64,000 nucleotides of DNA from Jejuia sp040720935 (GCF_040720935.1 NZ_JBFDAE010000008.1:62001-126000), one strand, 5' to 3'. Positions 1 to 9,226 are shown, counted from the first letter of the stretch. The notes: generated by a model not told the origin, from the sequence alone. Translations and numbers: made by a program.

Positions 1-1
1 A

Positions 2-3000
2 ACCGTTGATAGAAATGCAAATTGTAATGTAAATTCAGGATTGATTAGCGTTATTGCTAGAGATGGAACACCGCCATATTCGTATCAAATTACAACATCG
101 GCAACTGCTCCATTAGCAACAGATCCATCTTGGGCTGCAACAAATACATTTAATGAAGATGCCAATACCTATTATGTACATGTTAGAGATGCTTATAATT
201 GTATCAAAACAACACCAGCAATAGTACTACCACTTGATCCAGAGCCTATAATTTCAGCTACCGTAAATAACCAATGTACAGTAACAGAAGGTAATTTTGA
301 AATAGATGTCGCTTTAACAACTACTGGAATTCCACCTTATAGTTATAGTATTGATGGTGGCGCATTTCAAACTAGAACTGCCCCGTTTTCAATTTCAAAT
401 CTAACATCAGGAACGCATACTGTAGCAATACAAGATGCTAACGGTTGTGGAAATACAGTAACTTTAAATATCGCGCCACCTGTAGCTATAACACCATCTG
501 TTACAGCTTTACCAACATGTAATAATGATGATGGAGAAATAACAATAACGGGTACAGGAGGCACAGGGGTTTACACCTATTCCATAAGCCCAAATCCAGC
601 AAGTATAAGTTTAAGTGGCACTATTTTTTCTGGAGTACCTTCGGGAACATATACCATTACAATAACAGATGCAAATACATGTTCAACAGATGTTGAAGTG
701 GTTTTACCAGAAGCAATTGCTCCAATTGTTACAACCACACCAACAGCAATAACTTGTTTTGGGGATAATACAGGTGCTTTCGAAATTAATGTAAGTGGCT
801 ATTCAGGGCCTTATACTTATGAAGTTTTTGATAGCACATCAGCTTCAGTAACTGGAGTTGTTTCCGCAAATACATCTACAAATCCAGAAGTAGTTTCAGG
901 AATGGCATCTGGTACATATTCGGTAGTCATTACAGAAACCGCAAGTCCGTTTTGTACAACGACTTCAACTGTTATTATTCCTTCGCCATTAGACCCATTA
1001 ACCGTTGTGGCAACCGAAACTTCAAATGTAACTTGTGATAACGATAAAGGTACAATTACCGCAATAGCTAGTGGCGGTTGGGGTACTTATGAATATGAAT
1101 TAACAGGAACAGCATCCGTGGCGTATTCATCAAACGGCACTTTTACAGATTTAGTAGCGGGTACTTATACGGTAAATGTTAGAGATATAGCTGGATGTAT
1201 TGCATCAGATGGCGTAACCTTAACAATTCCAAATCCTATCGATGCTACAATTTCTGCAAGTACAACATTACTGTCTTGTTTTGGAGACGATACTGCTTCA
1301 ATAACCGTGACGAATACTATAGGCGGACAAGGTTCAAATTATACATATACATTAAATCAGGTGTTTCCAACTATAACATCTTCAGGACCTCAAACTTCTA
1401 CTGTTTTTGATAATTTGGGAGCAGGAACTTATAATGTAACTATTTCAGACGGCTATAATTGTGAATTTAATTCCGCAGACATCATTATTAACGAACCAAC
1501 CGAAGTTGACGCTAGTTTAGTAAAAGCAACATCACAAACTTGTTTGACGGAATCTACATTAACATTGAGTGCTACGGGAGGCAATGGGCCATACAGCTAT
1601 AGTGCAGATAGTAATTTTTCAACAGTAATTGGCTCATTTGTCACATCAGTAACGTTTCCGGTTTCTGCTGGGGATTATCAATATTATGTGAGAGATGCTA
1701 ATGGATGTGTTACCTCTATTTCCAATCAAATTACCATTGATGTGTTGCCAACGTTAACTATAGATGTTGATGCTACAAATGCTACAATTAATTGTGCAGG
1801 GGATAACAATGGCGTAATTATAGCAACAGCGCAAGGCGGATTGGGAAGTTATGTGTACACACTTCAAGATACTTCTGGAAACGCAATTCTGGCAACTCAA
1901 GATAGCCCCGGTGTTTTTACCGAACTTCTTGTGGGAGATTATCGGGTAAGAGTAGATAGCGGCGATTGTTTATCAACATCAGCAACTATTCCAATTACAG
2001 AACCGTCGCTTCAGTTACAAGTTACTTTTGATACCACTGATGTAACATGTACAGGAGAAAATAATGGTGCAATTGAGATTATTGCTACAGGGGGAACAGG
2101 TGTTATTAAATATGCTATTTCTCCACAATTAAATCAGTTTTTTGAAACACCAATATTTGAAGATTTAGCACCTGGAACTTATCAGGCGGTCGTTCAAGAT
2201 GAATTAGGATGTTTCGAAATTATAGATTTTACTATCAATGAACCTGCGCCAGTATTCTTGACTGTTGTGCCAAGTTCTACTATCCCAGAATTGTGTGGAG
2301 GAGATTCTAACGGTGCTTTTAGCGTTGAAATTTCTGGAGGAAGTTTACCATATAGTGTGAGTTTAGATAACTATGATGGCCCTTACACCACAGGAAACGT
2401 AACCCAAACAAGATTTGATTTTACGGCACTAGCAGGAGGGAACCATGTAGTTTACATCACAGATGCAGAAGGTTGCGAAGCGGAATTTGAAATTGATTTT
2501 CCAGATTCAATACTTATCAGCCCCGCACTAGTTATTGATTATACATGTATAAACAATACGTCCACCAACACGGTTACGGTTAATGTAGATACAACTACAA
2601 TAAACCCTTCAGATTTAGAATATGCACTTAACGGTGGTACGTATCAACAAAGTAATGTGTTCACAAATATTTATGCAGGATTAGATCATTTTGTAAATGT
2701 TAGACACACCAACGGATGTATTAAAAGAAGCGAGTTCTTTGATATTGAGGATTACGAACCTTTGGCCTTAGTTCTGGAAGAAGGTGGTTTAAACGAAATT
2801 GTTGCAGTAACCACAGGAGGTACTGGAAACTACGAATACACTTTAAATGGCGAATCTTACGGAAGTGAAAACACCTTTATCATTTATGAAACAGGAACTT
2901 ACACCGTAACTGTTACAGATAGTAACGGATGTTTTGTGTCTGCTGCAATGCCTTTTGAATTTATAGATGTATGTATCCCGAATTATTTCACCCCTAATGG

Positions 3001-3232
3001 AGATGGGGATTTAGAAGAATGGGGGCCGGGTTGTGCAACGCAGTATCAAGATTTAACCTTTGATATTTTCGATAGATACGGAAGGAAAATCGCAACTTTA
3101 AAAGTGAATGATACATGGGATGGTAAATATAAAGGCAAAGAATTGCCATCAGGAGATTACTGGTATGTTGTTAAACTAAATGATAGCAGAAACGATAAGG
3201 AATTTGTTGGACATTTCACTTTATATAGATAA
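2..3232 (+). CDS. SprB-repeat gliding/adhesion protein, T9SS type B sorting domain (5' partial)
   Basis: The reading frame is open from the first bases, so the N-terminus and signal peptide lie outside the window; 1076 residues are visible. Most of the protein is a run of about ten SprB-type repeats. Each has a Cys-Asn/Gly-Asp-Asn-like opening, a central 'GG.G.Y.Y' strand and an ending like 'GTYTVTITDANGC'. The last ~85 residues form the gliding-associated C-terminal domain: 'IPNYFTPNGDGDLEEW', then 'FDIFDRYGRKI', 'WDGKYKGKELPSGDYWY' and 'GHFTLYR'. In this family that domain directs export through the type IX secretion system to the cell surface. The next gene is a PorP/SprF protein that starts on the stop codon (TAATG), the usual partner arrangement. 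Likely a surface adhesin involved in gliding or attachment; the ligand is unknown. Confidence 0.93.
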   Translation, partial: TVDRNANCNVNSGLISVIARDGTPPYSYQITTSATAPLATDPSWAATNTFNEDANTYYVHVRDAYNCIKTTPAIVLPLDPEPIISATVNNQCTVTEGNFEIDVALTTTGIPPYSYSIDGGAFQTRTAPFSISNLTSGTHTVAIQDANGCGNTVTLNIAPPVAITPSVTALPTCNNDDGEITITGTGGTGVYTYSISPNPASISLSGTIFSGVPSGTYTITITDANTCSTDVEVVLPEAIAPIVTTTPTAITCFGDNTGAFEINVSGYSGPYTYEVFDSTSASVTGVVSANTSTNPEVVSGMASGTYSVVITETASPFCTTTSTVIIPSPLDPLTVVATETSNVTCDNDKGTITAIASGGWGTYEYELTGTASVAYSSNGTFTDLVAGTYTVNVRDIAGCIASDGVTLTIPNPIDATISASTTLLSCFGDDTASITVTNTIGGQGSNYTYTLNQVFPTITSSGPQTSTVFDNLGAGTYNVTISDGYNCEFNSADIIINEPTEVDASLVKATSQTCLTESTLTLSATGGNGPYSYSADSNFSTVIGSFVTSVTFPVSAGDYQYYVRDANGCVTSISNQITIDVLPTLTIDVDATNATINCAGDNNGVIIATAQGGLGSYVYTLQDTSGNAILATQDSPGVFTELLVGDYRVRVDSGDCLSTSATIPITEPSLQLQVTFDTTDVTCTGENNGAIEIIATGGTGVIKYAISPQLNQFFETPIFEDLAPGTYQAVVQDELGCFEIIDFTINEPAPVFLTVVPSSTIPELCGGDSNGAFSVEISGGSLPYSVSLDNYDGPYTTGNVTQTRFDFTALAGGNHVVYITDAEGCEAEFEIDFPDSILISPALVIDYTCINNTSTNTVTVNVDTTTINPSDLEYALNGGTYQQSNVFTNIYAGLDHFVNVRHTNGCIKRSEFFDIEDYEPLALVLEEGGLNEIVAVTTGGTGNYEYTLNGESYGSENTFIIYETGTYTVTVTDSNGCFVSAAMPFEFIDVCIPNYFTPNGDGDLEEWGPGCATQYQDLTFDIFDRYGRKIATLKVNDTWDGKYKGKELPSGDYWYVVKLNDSRNDKEFVGHFTLYR

Positions 3233-4254
3233 TGATGAAAATGATGATGCCGAGCAAATTAAAACAAATTAAAATGCGACATATAATTATATATGGTTTT
3301 CTTTTGATGGTAGCAAAAAGCTATGGTCAAGAATTGCACTTACCTGTATTTACGCAATATTTAGCAGATAATAATTTTGTGGTATCGCCAACTTATGCAG
3401 GAATAGGCGATAATTTAAAAATTAGAGGAAATGCGCTTACACAATGGGTAGGTATAAAGGATGCTCCAGATAATCAATCAGTTTATGGAGATGTTCGTAT
3501 AGCAGATCGAACAGGTGTGGGCTTGTCTTTGTATAATGACAAGAATGGATATACGCTTCAAACTGGTTTAAAAGTTTCATTTGCACATCATTTAATCCTC
3601 GATTATTATTCAAAACAGTACTTGTCATTTGGGATTTCATACAATCTTAATAACTTCAGATTTGATATTAATAAGATTAATAATGAAAATATGGGAAACC
3701 CTGCAGGTTTACCAGCGCTGACAGATGATAAACGGAGGTCTAATAATAATTTTGATGTTGGCATATTATACCGATTTGGAGGGTTCTTTTTTAGTGCTAA
3801 TGTGAACAATTTATTGGACAAAAAATTAGATAAAGCCATTAAAGATTTAGAACCCAATCTATTATTAAACTATCAAATTTACTCAGGCTACACATTCAAA
3901 GGTCCAAAGAAAAGTGGTTTAGAATATGAGCCTTCCGTCTTTTATCAAATGTTTAGTAGTGATAAACGCTCAGCTACCGATTTAAATTTCAAATTCAGAA
4001 AATATAACAGATACGGCGATTATTTTTGGGGAGGCCTTTCATACCGTTTTTTAAACGATCAGTTATTAAAACCTCTAAATATAGGGCCAATGGTCGGTTT
4101 TCAAAAAAACATTTTCTATTTTGGATATGCGTATCAAATCACAACCAACGACTTATCGGCTTACAATTCAGGAACACATGTGGTGACCATAGGGTTGAAT
4201 TTTCTTCAGGGCATTAGCAATTGTCCTTGTACTCAAGATCCTGTGCACCACTAA
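3232..4254 (+). CDS. PorP/SprF family type IX secretion-associated outer membrane protein
   Basis: A 340-residue protein whose start overlaps the stop of the upstream SprB-like gene (TAATG). Several in-frame ATGs cluster at the start. The one at 3274 gives the cleanest signal peptide ('MRHIIIYGFLLMVAKSYGQ'), so the true start may be there. After the signal comes the family hallmark 'PVFTQYLADNNFVVSPTYAGIGDN', followed by alternating beta strands typical of an outer-membrane barrel, ending 'GISNCPCTQDPVHH'. PorP/SprF proteins pair with particular SprB-like substrates and are needed for their secretion or surface attachment. Adjacency supports such a pair here. A near copy of its last codons lies at 5690-5746. 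Confidence 0.92.
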   Translation: MMKMMMPSKLKQIKMRHIIIYGFLLMVAKSYGQELHLPVFTQYLADNNFVVSPTYAGIGDNLKIRGNALTQWVGIKDAPDNQSVYGDVRIADRTGVGLSLYNDKNGYTLQTGLKVSFAHHLILDYYSKQYLSFGISYNLNNFRFDINKINNENMGNPAGLPALTDDKRRSNNNFDVGILYRFGGFFFSANVNNLLDKKLDKAIKDLEPNLLLNYQIYSGYTFKGPKKSGLEYEPSVFYQMFSSDKRSATDLNFKFRKYNRYGDYFWGGLSYRFLNDQLLKPLNIGPMVGFQKNIFYFGYAYQITTNDLSAYNSGTHVVTIGLNFLQGISNCPCTQDPVHH

Positions 4255-4379
4255 TATTAATAGAAGTTTGTGTAGGAATTTAAATTTAAAATTATTTTGG
4301 TGATTTTTAAACCATGTTTTATATCTTGCAACAGATTAAGATTATTTGTACAACCATCATAATTTAAGCTCATTACCAT

Positions 4380-5666
4380 ATGAAAAATCTACTATATTTA
4401 ACTTTCTTATTACCAGTACTTTGTTTTTCCCAAGTTGGTATGGGTACCACTAATCCAGATGCGGCATTAGATGTTAGGTCATCTAACCAAGCGACTCCTG
4501 CAAATACAGATGGAGTTTTAATTCCAAAAATGGATGAATTTCCAGCAATAAATCCCACAGTAGCTCAAGATGGTATGCTGGTTTACATTACTGGTTTAGG
4601 CGTAAACCCTACATCTCCTACTAAAGGATTTTATTATTGGGATAATTCTTCGACATGGATACCAGTTGCTCAGCGCATTAATGACCTCTTGGATGGAAAA
4701 TCTGATTTTGATGGAACGAATGATGGTTCTTCAATATATTTAGGAATAGATGCCGGTCTTGTTGATGACGGTAGTGATAATCGAAATATTGGTATTGGAT
4801 ATCAATCTTTAATTTTAAATACTGATGGTTCTAATAATACTGTTTTAGGTTATAGATCGTTAGTAGGAAATGTTTCAGGCACTAATAATACAGCAATTGG
4901 AACTGCCGCGCTTCAAAACAACACCAGTAATAATAATACGGCAATTGGAAATGCATCATTATTGGAAAACCTTGGAGGGTTCGGTAATGTAGGTGTTGGG
5001 CACATTGCACTACGGGATAACACTTGGGGGTGGAGAAATGTTGCAATTGGCGAGTTTTGTTTAACTCTAAATACTATTGGAAATAGCAATATAGCCATTG
5101 GTTTTAAAAGTTTATCTAATAATCTGGACGGTGATGATAGCATTGCAATTGGTTACGAATCTGGTGAATCATTAGGCGATGAAATTGTAGGTGCGGCGAT
5201 AGATGAATTCAGAAACATTTATATAGGTACTAGAGCTGGAAACGCTGATGTTGATGCATCAAGAAATGTTTATATTGGTTATGAAGCTGGTAGAGGTACA
5301 TACGATCCGATAACCAATACAGGAACTGCAGAGAATAAAAGTGGCAATGTTTTTATTGGTTATCAAGCAGGACTACAGGAAAGTGGAAGCGATAAATTAT
5401 ACATTGAAAATTCAAATGGAACAGTACCATTGATTTATGGTGATTTTGCCAATAATAGAGTTGGTATTTCCAAAGTAGCTACCACATACGCCTTAGAGGT
5501 TACAGGTACGACCGAGGCTACACAATATAAGCTTTCGGCTTTAAATACGGCACCTGCAAGTGCAGGAGCAGCAGGTGTTGCTGGGGAAATTCGAGTTACT
5601 GCAACACATATTTATGTTTGTACAGCGGCTAATACATGGGTTAGGGCTGCCCTGGCCACTTGGTAA
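4380..5666 (+). CDS. Secreted beta-roll (YadA-head-like repeat) surface protein
   Basis: A 428-residue protein with an N-terminal signal peptide ('MKNLLYLTFLLPVLCFSQ'). The N-terminal third ('GMGTTNPDAALDVRSSN', 'DGVLIPKMDEFP', 'GFYYWDNSSTWIPVA') is common to Bacteroidetes secreted proteins related to phage tail or trimeric adhesin heads. Residues ~115-330 hold repeats of the form 'N.AIG..SL..N..G..N' and 'N.YIG..AG', matching the left-handed beta-roll of YadA-like heads. The C-terminus ('GVAGEIRVTATHIYVCTAANTWVRAAL') is another typical ending. No catalytic motif is seen and no T9SS C-terminal domain was recognised. It lies between a PorP/SprF gene and the remnant of another, so it may have arrived by insertion into a duplicated pair. 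Confidence 0.8.
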   Translation: MKNLLYLTFLLPVLCFSQVGMGTTNPDAALDVRSSNQATPANTDGVLIPKMDEFPAINPTVAQDGMLVYITGLGVNPTSPTKGFYYWDNSSTWIPVAQRINDLLDGKSDFDGTNDGSSIYLGIDAGLVDDGSDNRNIGIGYQSLILNTDGSNNTVLGYRSLVGNVSGTNNTAIGTAALQNNTSNNNTAIGNASLLENLGGFGNVGVGHIALRDNTWGWRNVAIGEFCLTLNTIGNSNIAIGFKSLSNNLDGDDSIAIGYESGESLGDEIVGAAIDEFRNIYIGTRAGNADVDASRNVYIGYEAGRGTYDPITNTGTAENKSGNVFIGYQAGLQESGSDKLYIENSNGTVPLIYGDFANNRVGISKVATTYALEVTGTTEATQYKLSALNTAPASAGAAGVAGEIRVTATHIYVCTAANTWVRAALATW

Positions 5667-5689
5667 AAGAATATTAAATTTTCACTCTA

Positions 5690-5746
5690 ATTTTTAAAAA
5701 AGGTATTAGTAACTGTCCTTGTACACAAGATTCTGTACACCGCTAA
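5690..5746 (+). pseudogene. 3'-terminal remnant of a second PorP/SprF gene
   Basis: In the frame starting at 5690 the sequence reads I-F-K-K, then 'GISNCPCTQDSVHR' and a stop. It differs at two residues from 'GISNCPCTQDPVHH', the C-terminus of the PorP/SprF protein ending at 4254. DNA identity continues past the stop ('CGCTAATATT' versus 'CACTAATATT'). There is no upstream open frame, so only the tail of the paralogue remains. Confidence 0.75.
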
Positions 5747-5795
5747 TATTAAAGGAGGTTAAGAGGAGCTCTCGCTTTATAAAAAATGCCGCTAA

Positions 5796-5812
5796 CCTGC
5801 CGGCAAGGCAGG
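5796..5812. repeat. REP-like palindrome
   Basis: CCTGCC-GGCAA-GGCAGG, a GC-rich hairpin in AT-rich spacer DNA. A second palindrome of 18 bp (AAAAATCTATAGATTTTT) lies at 5844-5861. No coding sequence is seen between 5747 and 6025. Short GC-rich palindromes of this kind are common extragenic repeats in flavobacteria. Confidence 0.55.
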
Positions 5813-6025
5813 TACACTAATTTTTTTATTATAAATTAATACAAAAAATCTATAGATTTTTATTTGTGATAATTATTTGTACATCTTATTTTAGTTTTAT
5901 TTGTGTATTCGTGGCAAAAAAAATTTCAAATAAAAGTATGGGTTTTCCTAAAAGGAAGTCAGTATGAAAGTTTAAATCCAATTCTTTTTCTTAAATTGAA
6001 AACAGATAAATTTAAATTTAAAAGA

Positions 6026-6304
6026 ATGGCTTCTAAGAAAACAATACTCAAGAAAATTCAAATAGTACTTACAAAGCATTTTGAATCTCCAGAGGATGCT
6101 TTTAATTTCTTCGATAAAGACGGAGATAAAAAATTATCAAAAGACGAAATCGTTAGTTTGTTGAAAGAAGCCGAGATAAATGGTTTTATTAGAGGTTTAG
6201 TAGGTTCCAAACTTATTGAAGGTTATGATAAAGATGGAGATGAGCAAGTTGATTGGAAAGAATTTAAAAATGCCGTTGCCGAAATGGCAAAGGATATTGA
6301 ATAG
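6026..6304 (+). CDS. Two-EF-hand calcium-binding protein
   Basis: A 92-residue protein with two EF-hand loops, 'DKDGDKKLSKDE' (about residues 32-43) and 'DKDGDEQVDWKE' (about 73-84), each with acidic residues at positions 1, 3, 5 and 12. The frame stays open upstream to a GTG at 5903, but that stretch is basic and AT-rich and does not look like protein. The ATG at 6026 ('MASKKTILKKIQI') is the better start. No signal peptide is seen, so it is probably cytoplasmic. Calcium binding is predicted from the loops; the target is unknown. It lies 8 bp upstream of yjbQ in the same direction. Confidence 0.8.
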   Translation: MASKKTILKKIQIVLTKHFESPEDAFNFFDKDGDKKLSKDEIVSLLKEAEINGFIRGLVGSKLIEGYDKDGDEQVDWKEFKNAVAEMAKDIE

Positions 6305-6312
6305 TTTTTTTA

Positions 6313-6735
6313 GTGAAATTTTATCAAAAACAAATACAATTAAAACCATATCCCAGAGGATTTCATTTAATTACTGATGAAGTCCTTAAGTCTATGTCTG
6401 AACTAAAAGAAATAAGTACTGGTCAATTTCAAGTATTCATTAAACATACATCTGCAAGTTTAACCATTAATGAAAACGCAGACCATACTGTAAGATCAGA
6501 TTTTGAAAGTCATTTCAATACAATGATTCCCGAAAACGCACCTTATTTTCAACATACCTATGAAGGTTCTGACGACATGCCTGCACACATTAAATCCTCT
6601 TTGTTAGGCGCTTCGGTACAAGTTCCAATTACCAATGGAAAATTGAATCTTGGCATATGGCAAGGTATTTATTTATGTGAACATCGAAATCATGGCGGCT
6701 CAAGAAAACTAGTTGTTACTGCTTTTGGAATATAA
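6313..6735 (+). CDS. yjbQ: YjbQ family (UPF0047) protein
   Basis: A 140-residue protein at the normal length for YjbQ. It contains the family signatures 'TSASLTINENAD' and the C-terminal metal-site region 'GIYLCEHRNHGG' followed by 'RKLVVTAFGI'. The start is a GTG at 6313, 8 bp after the EF-hand gene, suggesting co-transcription. Members have been linked to weak thiamine-phosphate synthase activity, but the physiological role is not settled. Family assignment is firm; function is not. Confidence 0.88.
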   Translation: MKFYQKQIQLKPYPRGFHLITDEVLKSMSELKEISTGQFQVFIKHTSASLTINENADHTVRSDFESHFNTMIPENAPYFQHTYEGSDDMPAHIKSSLLGASVQVPITNGKLNLGIWQGIYLCEHRNHGGSRKLVVTAFGI

Positions 6736-7346
6736 AATAGGAGTTGGTTTATATAGATTATAGTTAGTGTCCACTTAAATCAATAGCGAATCTTTGTAAA
6801 AACTTGATAAAAAACACCCTGCATCCATTTTGATGTCGTGTCGATTTCAATTGAACATTACAAAAAAATTCAATATGTATATTTTATAACGTGCTTTTTT
6901 TAGCGCGATGGGAAATCTTATGTCCTGTGACGAGGTGGTCTTTTGTCTTTTTAGTGGATACTGGCGATCAGTTGTTTAAATTTCCAAGGATCAGGGAAAA
7001 GTATAGAAGAAAAATAAGCGCTTCCTGTTTCGTCTAAAATTTTTACTTAAGAATTCAATACTCAAATATGCGCTTAAAAACCTTCTACTTTATAGTGTAT
7101 AGGACGTATCGAAAAATCATGTATTTGATTTTGAAAAGGTAAACGCCTAAAAATTTGTTGTACTGTTTTTGAAATATTATATCTATAGAAGAACCGCTTA
7201 AGACTTTTTTTCATCTACTATTTAAAGCTAAAACCCTTTAAATAGTAGATAAAATTAAAAACCACCCTTGGTTGGCTAGTTATACCCTCATAGTTATTTG
7301 CCTGTATTTGTAATTTTGAACACAAATAATTGTTAAACAAATTGTT
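6736..7346. other. 611-bp non-coding stretch
   Basis: I find no supported gene on either strand; all frames are broken by stops. The sequence contains an unusually perfect inverted repeat (7213-7250) and a TAnnTTTG box (TAATTTTG, 7311-7318) upstream of the next gene. It may hold decayed DNA, but I could not match any piece to a known transposase. Confidence 0.5.
7213..7250. repeat. Perfect 15-bp inverted repeat
   Basis: ATCTACTATTTAAAG (7213-7227) and its exact complement (7236-7250) are separated by 8 bp. Neither side is followed by a T-run in the direction of transcription, so it is not an obvious intrinsic terminator. It lies about 100 bp upstream of the chimeric gene. Confidence 0.7.
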
Positions 7347-8621
7347 ATGAATAATACGCTACGCTTTACCGTACTTTGTTTCCTATTGTTTCAAATACAT
7401 TTAGAAGCACAAAACCCAAGTGCCTTATATCAAAATTGGGTAGATGCACAAGTAAACAGTACTGAGCCTATATTGCCAACCTTTAGCTATGCTGGTTATC
7501 ATAATGGAGAGGTAGGTTTACCGGCTTCATTTTCACAACCAGAATTTGATGTTACAGATGCAGCCTATGGTGCTATAGCCAACGATGGTATTTCAGATAA
7601 AGCGGCTATAAAATTGGCAATTGCGGCTGCTGAAGAAAACCCAGGTGGTGGGATTGTTAAATTTCCTCCGGGAAAGTTTATTGTAAACGATGCTAGTGTT
7701 GATAATTTAAACGAAAGCATCATAATTTCAAAAAGCAATATAGTCATAAAAGGTAGTGGTTCAGGAGTGGGAGGGACAGAACTCGTTGAGAAATATGATC
7801 TGTCCTCCCTAAAAGTATTGGGTTCTGTGGGCGAACCTATAAATGAAGAAGCGTGGCATTGGTACAACGATAATGTTGGTAAAAAGAACAGCCCCATTGT
7901 AGATACATGGTGGCAAACCGAAACTGGAGGCATCATGATAAGTCCAATTCCATTTGTAACGCCAACAAAACCAACCTATGCAACCTTGCCATTTATAGGG
8001 ATTCAACCTGCATTAATGGATGAGAATGGGGATGAGCTAAAAGGCAACCAAGTAGATGGTCGCTTGTGCATAAAATTCCCATGGCCAAGTATGGCGCGAA
8101 CCATTTGGAGAAACCATGAACGCTATAAGGACACCTATTTTTCAGCTTATAAAAATAAATATTTCACAGGTGACGGCGCATTACGTGATGAAGTTGGGTA
8201 TTACAGAATTACAGGTAGGGTAGATGATGTGATCATAGTTTCGGGACATAATCTAGGAACTGCACCTATTGAAGATGCCATTAATGAGCATCCAGCAGTA
8301 GCAGAATCTGCTATCGTAGGCTTTCCGCATGATGTGAAAGGTAGTGCATTATATGGCTATGTCACTTTAAAAGATACTGGCGAAAGCAGAGACCAGAATA
8401 ATCTCCGAAAAGAAATCAATCAGATTATTACAGAACATATAGGCCCTATCGCTAAGTTGGATAAAATTCAATTTACAAGTGGTCTGCCTAAAACACGTTC
8501 AGGTAAAATCATGAGACGTATCCTTAGAAAAATAGCAAGCAAAGATATTTCAAATCTTGGAGACACATCAACATTACTTAATCCTGAAGTGGTGCAAGAT
8601 ATTATAGATAATAGTTTGTAA
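7347..8621 (+). CDS. Chimeric ORF: secreted lyase N-terminus fused to acetyl-CoA synthetase C-terminus
   Basis: An intact 424-codon frame made of two unrelated parts. Residues 1-~145 have a signal peptide ('MNNTLRFTVLCFLLFQIHLEAQ') and then the start of a pectate-lyase-like beta-helix ('FDVTDAAYGAIANDGISDKA', 'GGGIVKFPPGKFIV', 'IVIKGSGSGVGGTEL'). From ~'VEKYDLSSLKVLGSVGEPIN' onward it is the C-terminal ~280 residues of AMP-forming acetyl-CoA synthetase. That part includes 'DTWWQTETGGIMISP', 'ITGRVDDVIIVSGHNLGTA' and the acetylatable-lysine region 'LPKTRSGKIMRRIL'. The Acs part lacks the N-terminal half of the adenylation domain, and the lyase lacks its catalytic coils. Neither activity is expected. 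This is best read as a deletion or recombination fusion that kept the lyase promoter and frame. A TAATTTTG box lies at 7311-7318. Confidence 0.85.
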   Translation: MNNTLRFTVLCFLLFQIHLEAQNPSALYQNWVDAQVNSTEPILPTFSYAGYHNGEVGLPASFSQPEFDVTDAAYGAIANDGISDKAAIKLAIAAAEENPGGGIVKFPPGKFIVNDASVDNLNESIIISKSNIVIKGSGSGVGGTELVEKYDLSSLKVLGSVGEPINEEAWHWYNDNVGKKNSPIVDTWWQTETGGIMISPIPFVTPTKPTYATLPFIGIQPALMDENGDELKGNQVDGRLCIKFPWPSMARTIWRNHERYKDTYFSAYKNKYFTGDGALRDEVGYYRITGRVDDVIIVSGHNLGTAPIEDAINEHPAVAESAIVGFPHDVKGSALYGYVTLKDTGESRDQNNLRKEINQIITEHIGPIAKLDKIQFTSGLPKTRSGKIMRRILRKIASKDISNLGDTSTLLNPEVVQDIIDNSL

Positions 8622-8702
8622 CCCATTGTACATTTTGAATTTGAATAGGGTTAATGTGTCAGTTCTAGTGATTTTGAGGAACGAAAAATTGTATCGAGAA
8701 CC
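8620..8702 (+). repeat. Half copy of the palindromic repeat at 9605-9788
   Basis: AACCCATTGTACATTTTG (8620-8637), TGTCAGTTCTAGTG (8657-8670) and TTGTATCGAGAA (8689-8700) match, in the same order, the left arm of the larger element at 9605. Its first bases overlap the stop codon of the chimeric ORF, so the repeat abuts or supplies that gene's end. Confidence 0.7.
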
Positions 8703-8724
8703 AATTAAAAAGCTAAAAAATACT

Positions 8725-8732
8725 TAATTTTG
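8725..8732 (+). promoter_or_regulatory. TAnnTTTG -7 box for the GNAT gene
   Basis: TAATTTTG ends 5 bp before the ATG at 8738, so the transcript should have little or no leader. The box matches the known Bacteroidetes -7 consensus. Confidence 0.55.
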
Positions 8733-8737
8733 TTACT

Positions 8738-9166
8738 ATGAAAATCTATAAGCTAATCACGGTAACTGAAAGTGTTTTAAATGCATTTAAAAAGTTAATC
8801 CCACAACTTTCCTCAAGCTGCGATTTACCCACAAAAGATGATTTGGAGGCTATTGTTAATTCTAATAACACCCTACTTTTTATAGCAGAAGAACATAACG
8901 ACATACTTGGTACATTATCGTTAGTCTTTAATAAAATACCAACAGGCGATAAGGTTTGGATAGAAGATGTGGTGGTTGATAAAGCTGCAAGAGGTAAAGG
9001 CGTTGGTAAAAAACTGATTCAATTTGCGATAGAATACACTACAAGTAAAAATATTAAAAAAATAAATTTAACATCCAGTCCAGATAGGATAGCTGCCAAT
9101 AAATTGTATCAAAAGTTAGGTTTTATAAAAAGGGAAACTAATGTCTATAGATTGACGATTGAGTAG
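8738..9166 (+). CDS. GNAT family N-acetyltransferase
   Basis: A 142-residue, single-domain GNAT protein. The acetyl-CoA loop is visible as 'VVVDKAARGKGVGKKLIQFA' (R-x-x-G-x-G/A pattern), preceded by the beta-4 strand 'DKVWIEDVVV'. It is followed by 'INLTSSPDRIAANKLYQKLGF', the usual motif B/C region. It acetylates an amine on an unknown small molecule or peptide. It stands alone, with its own promoter box at 8725 and a repeat on each side, and is not clearly linked to the xylose genes. Confidence 0.88.
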   Translation: MKIYKLITVTESVLNAFKKLIPQLSSSCDLPTKDDLEAIVNSNNTLLFIAEEHNDILGTLSLVFNKIPTGDKVWIEDVVVDKAARGKGVGKKLIQFAIEYTTSKNIKKINLTSSPDRIAANKLYQKLGFIKRETNVYRLTIE

Positions 9167-9226
9167 TTTTCGGTCGTCTAAATTAAAATCTTATGGCAAT
9201 TTTATATGCTTATAGATAATTGACGT

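Noticed and set aside
6765..7080. Possible decayed transposase on the minus strand
   Set aside because: Short stretches read protein-like, but I could not match them to any transposase family and every frame is interrupted.
7565..7936. Minus-strand 123-codon open frame inside the lyase-Acs fusion
   Set aside because: It is the antisense shadow of a convincing plus-strand protein and has no motif, signal or spacing of its own.
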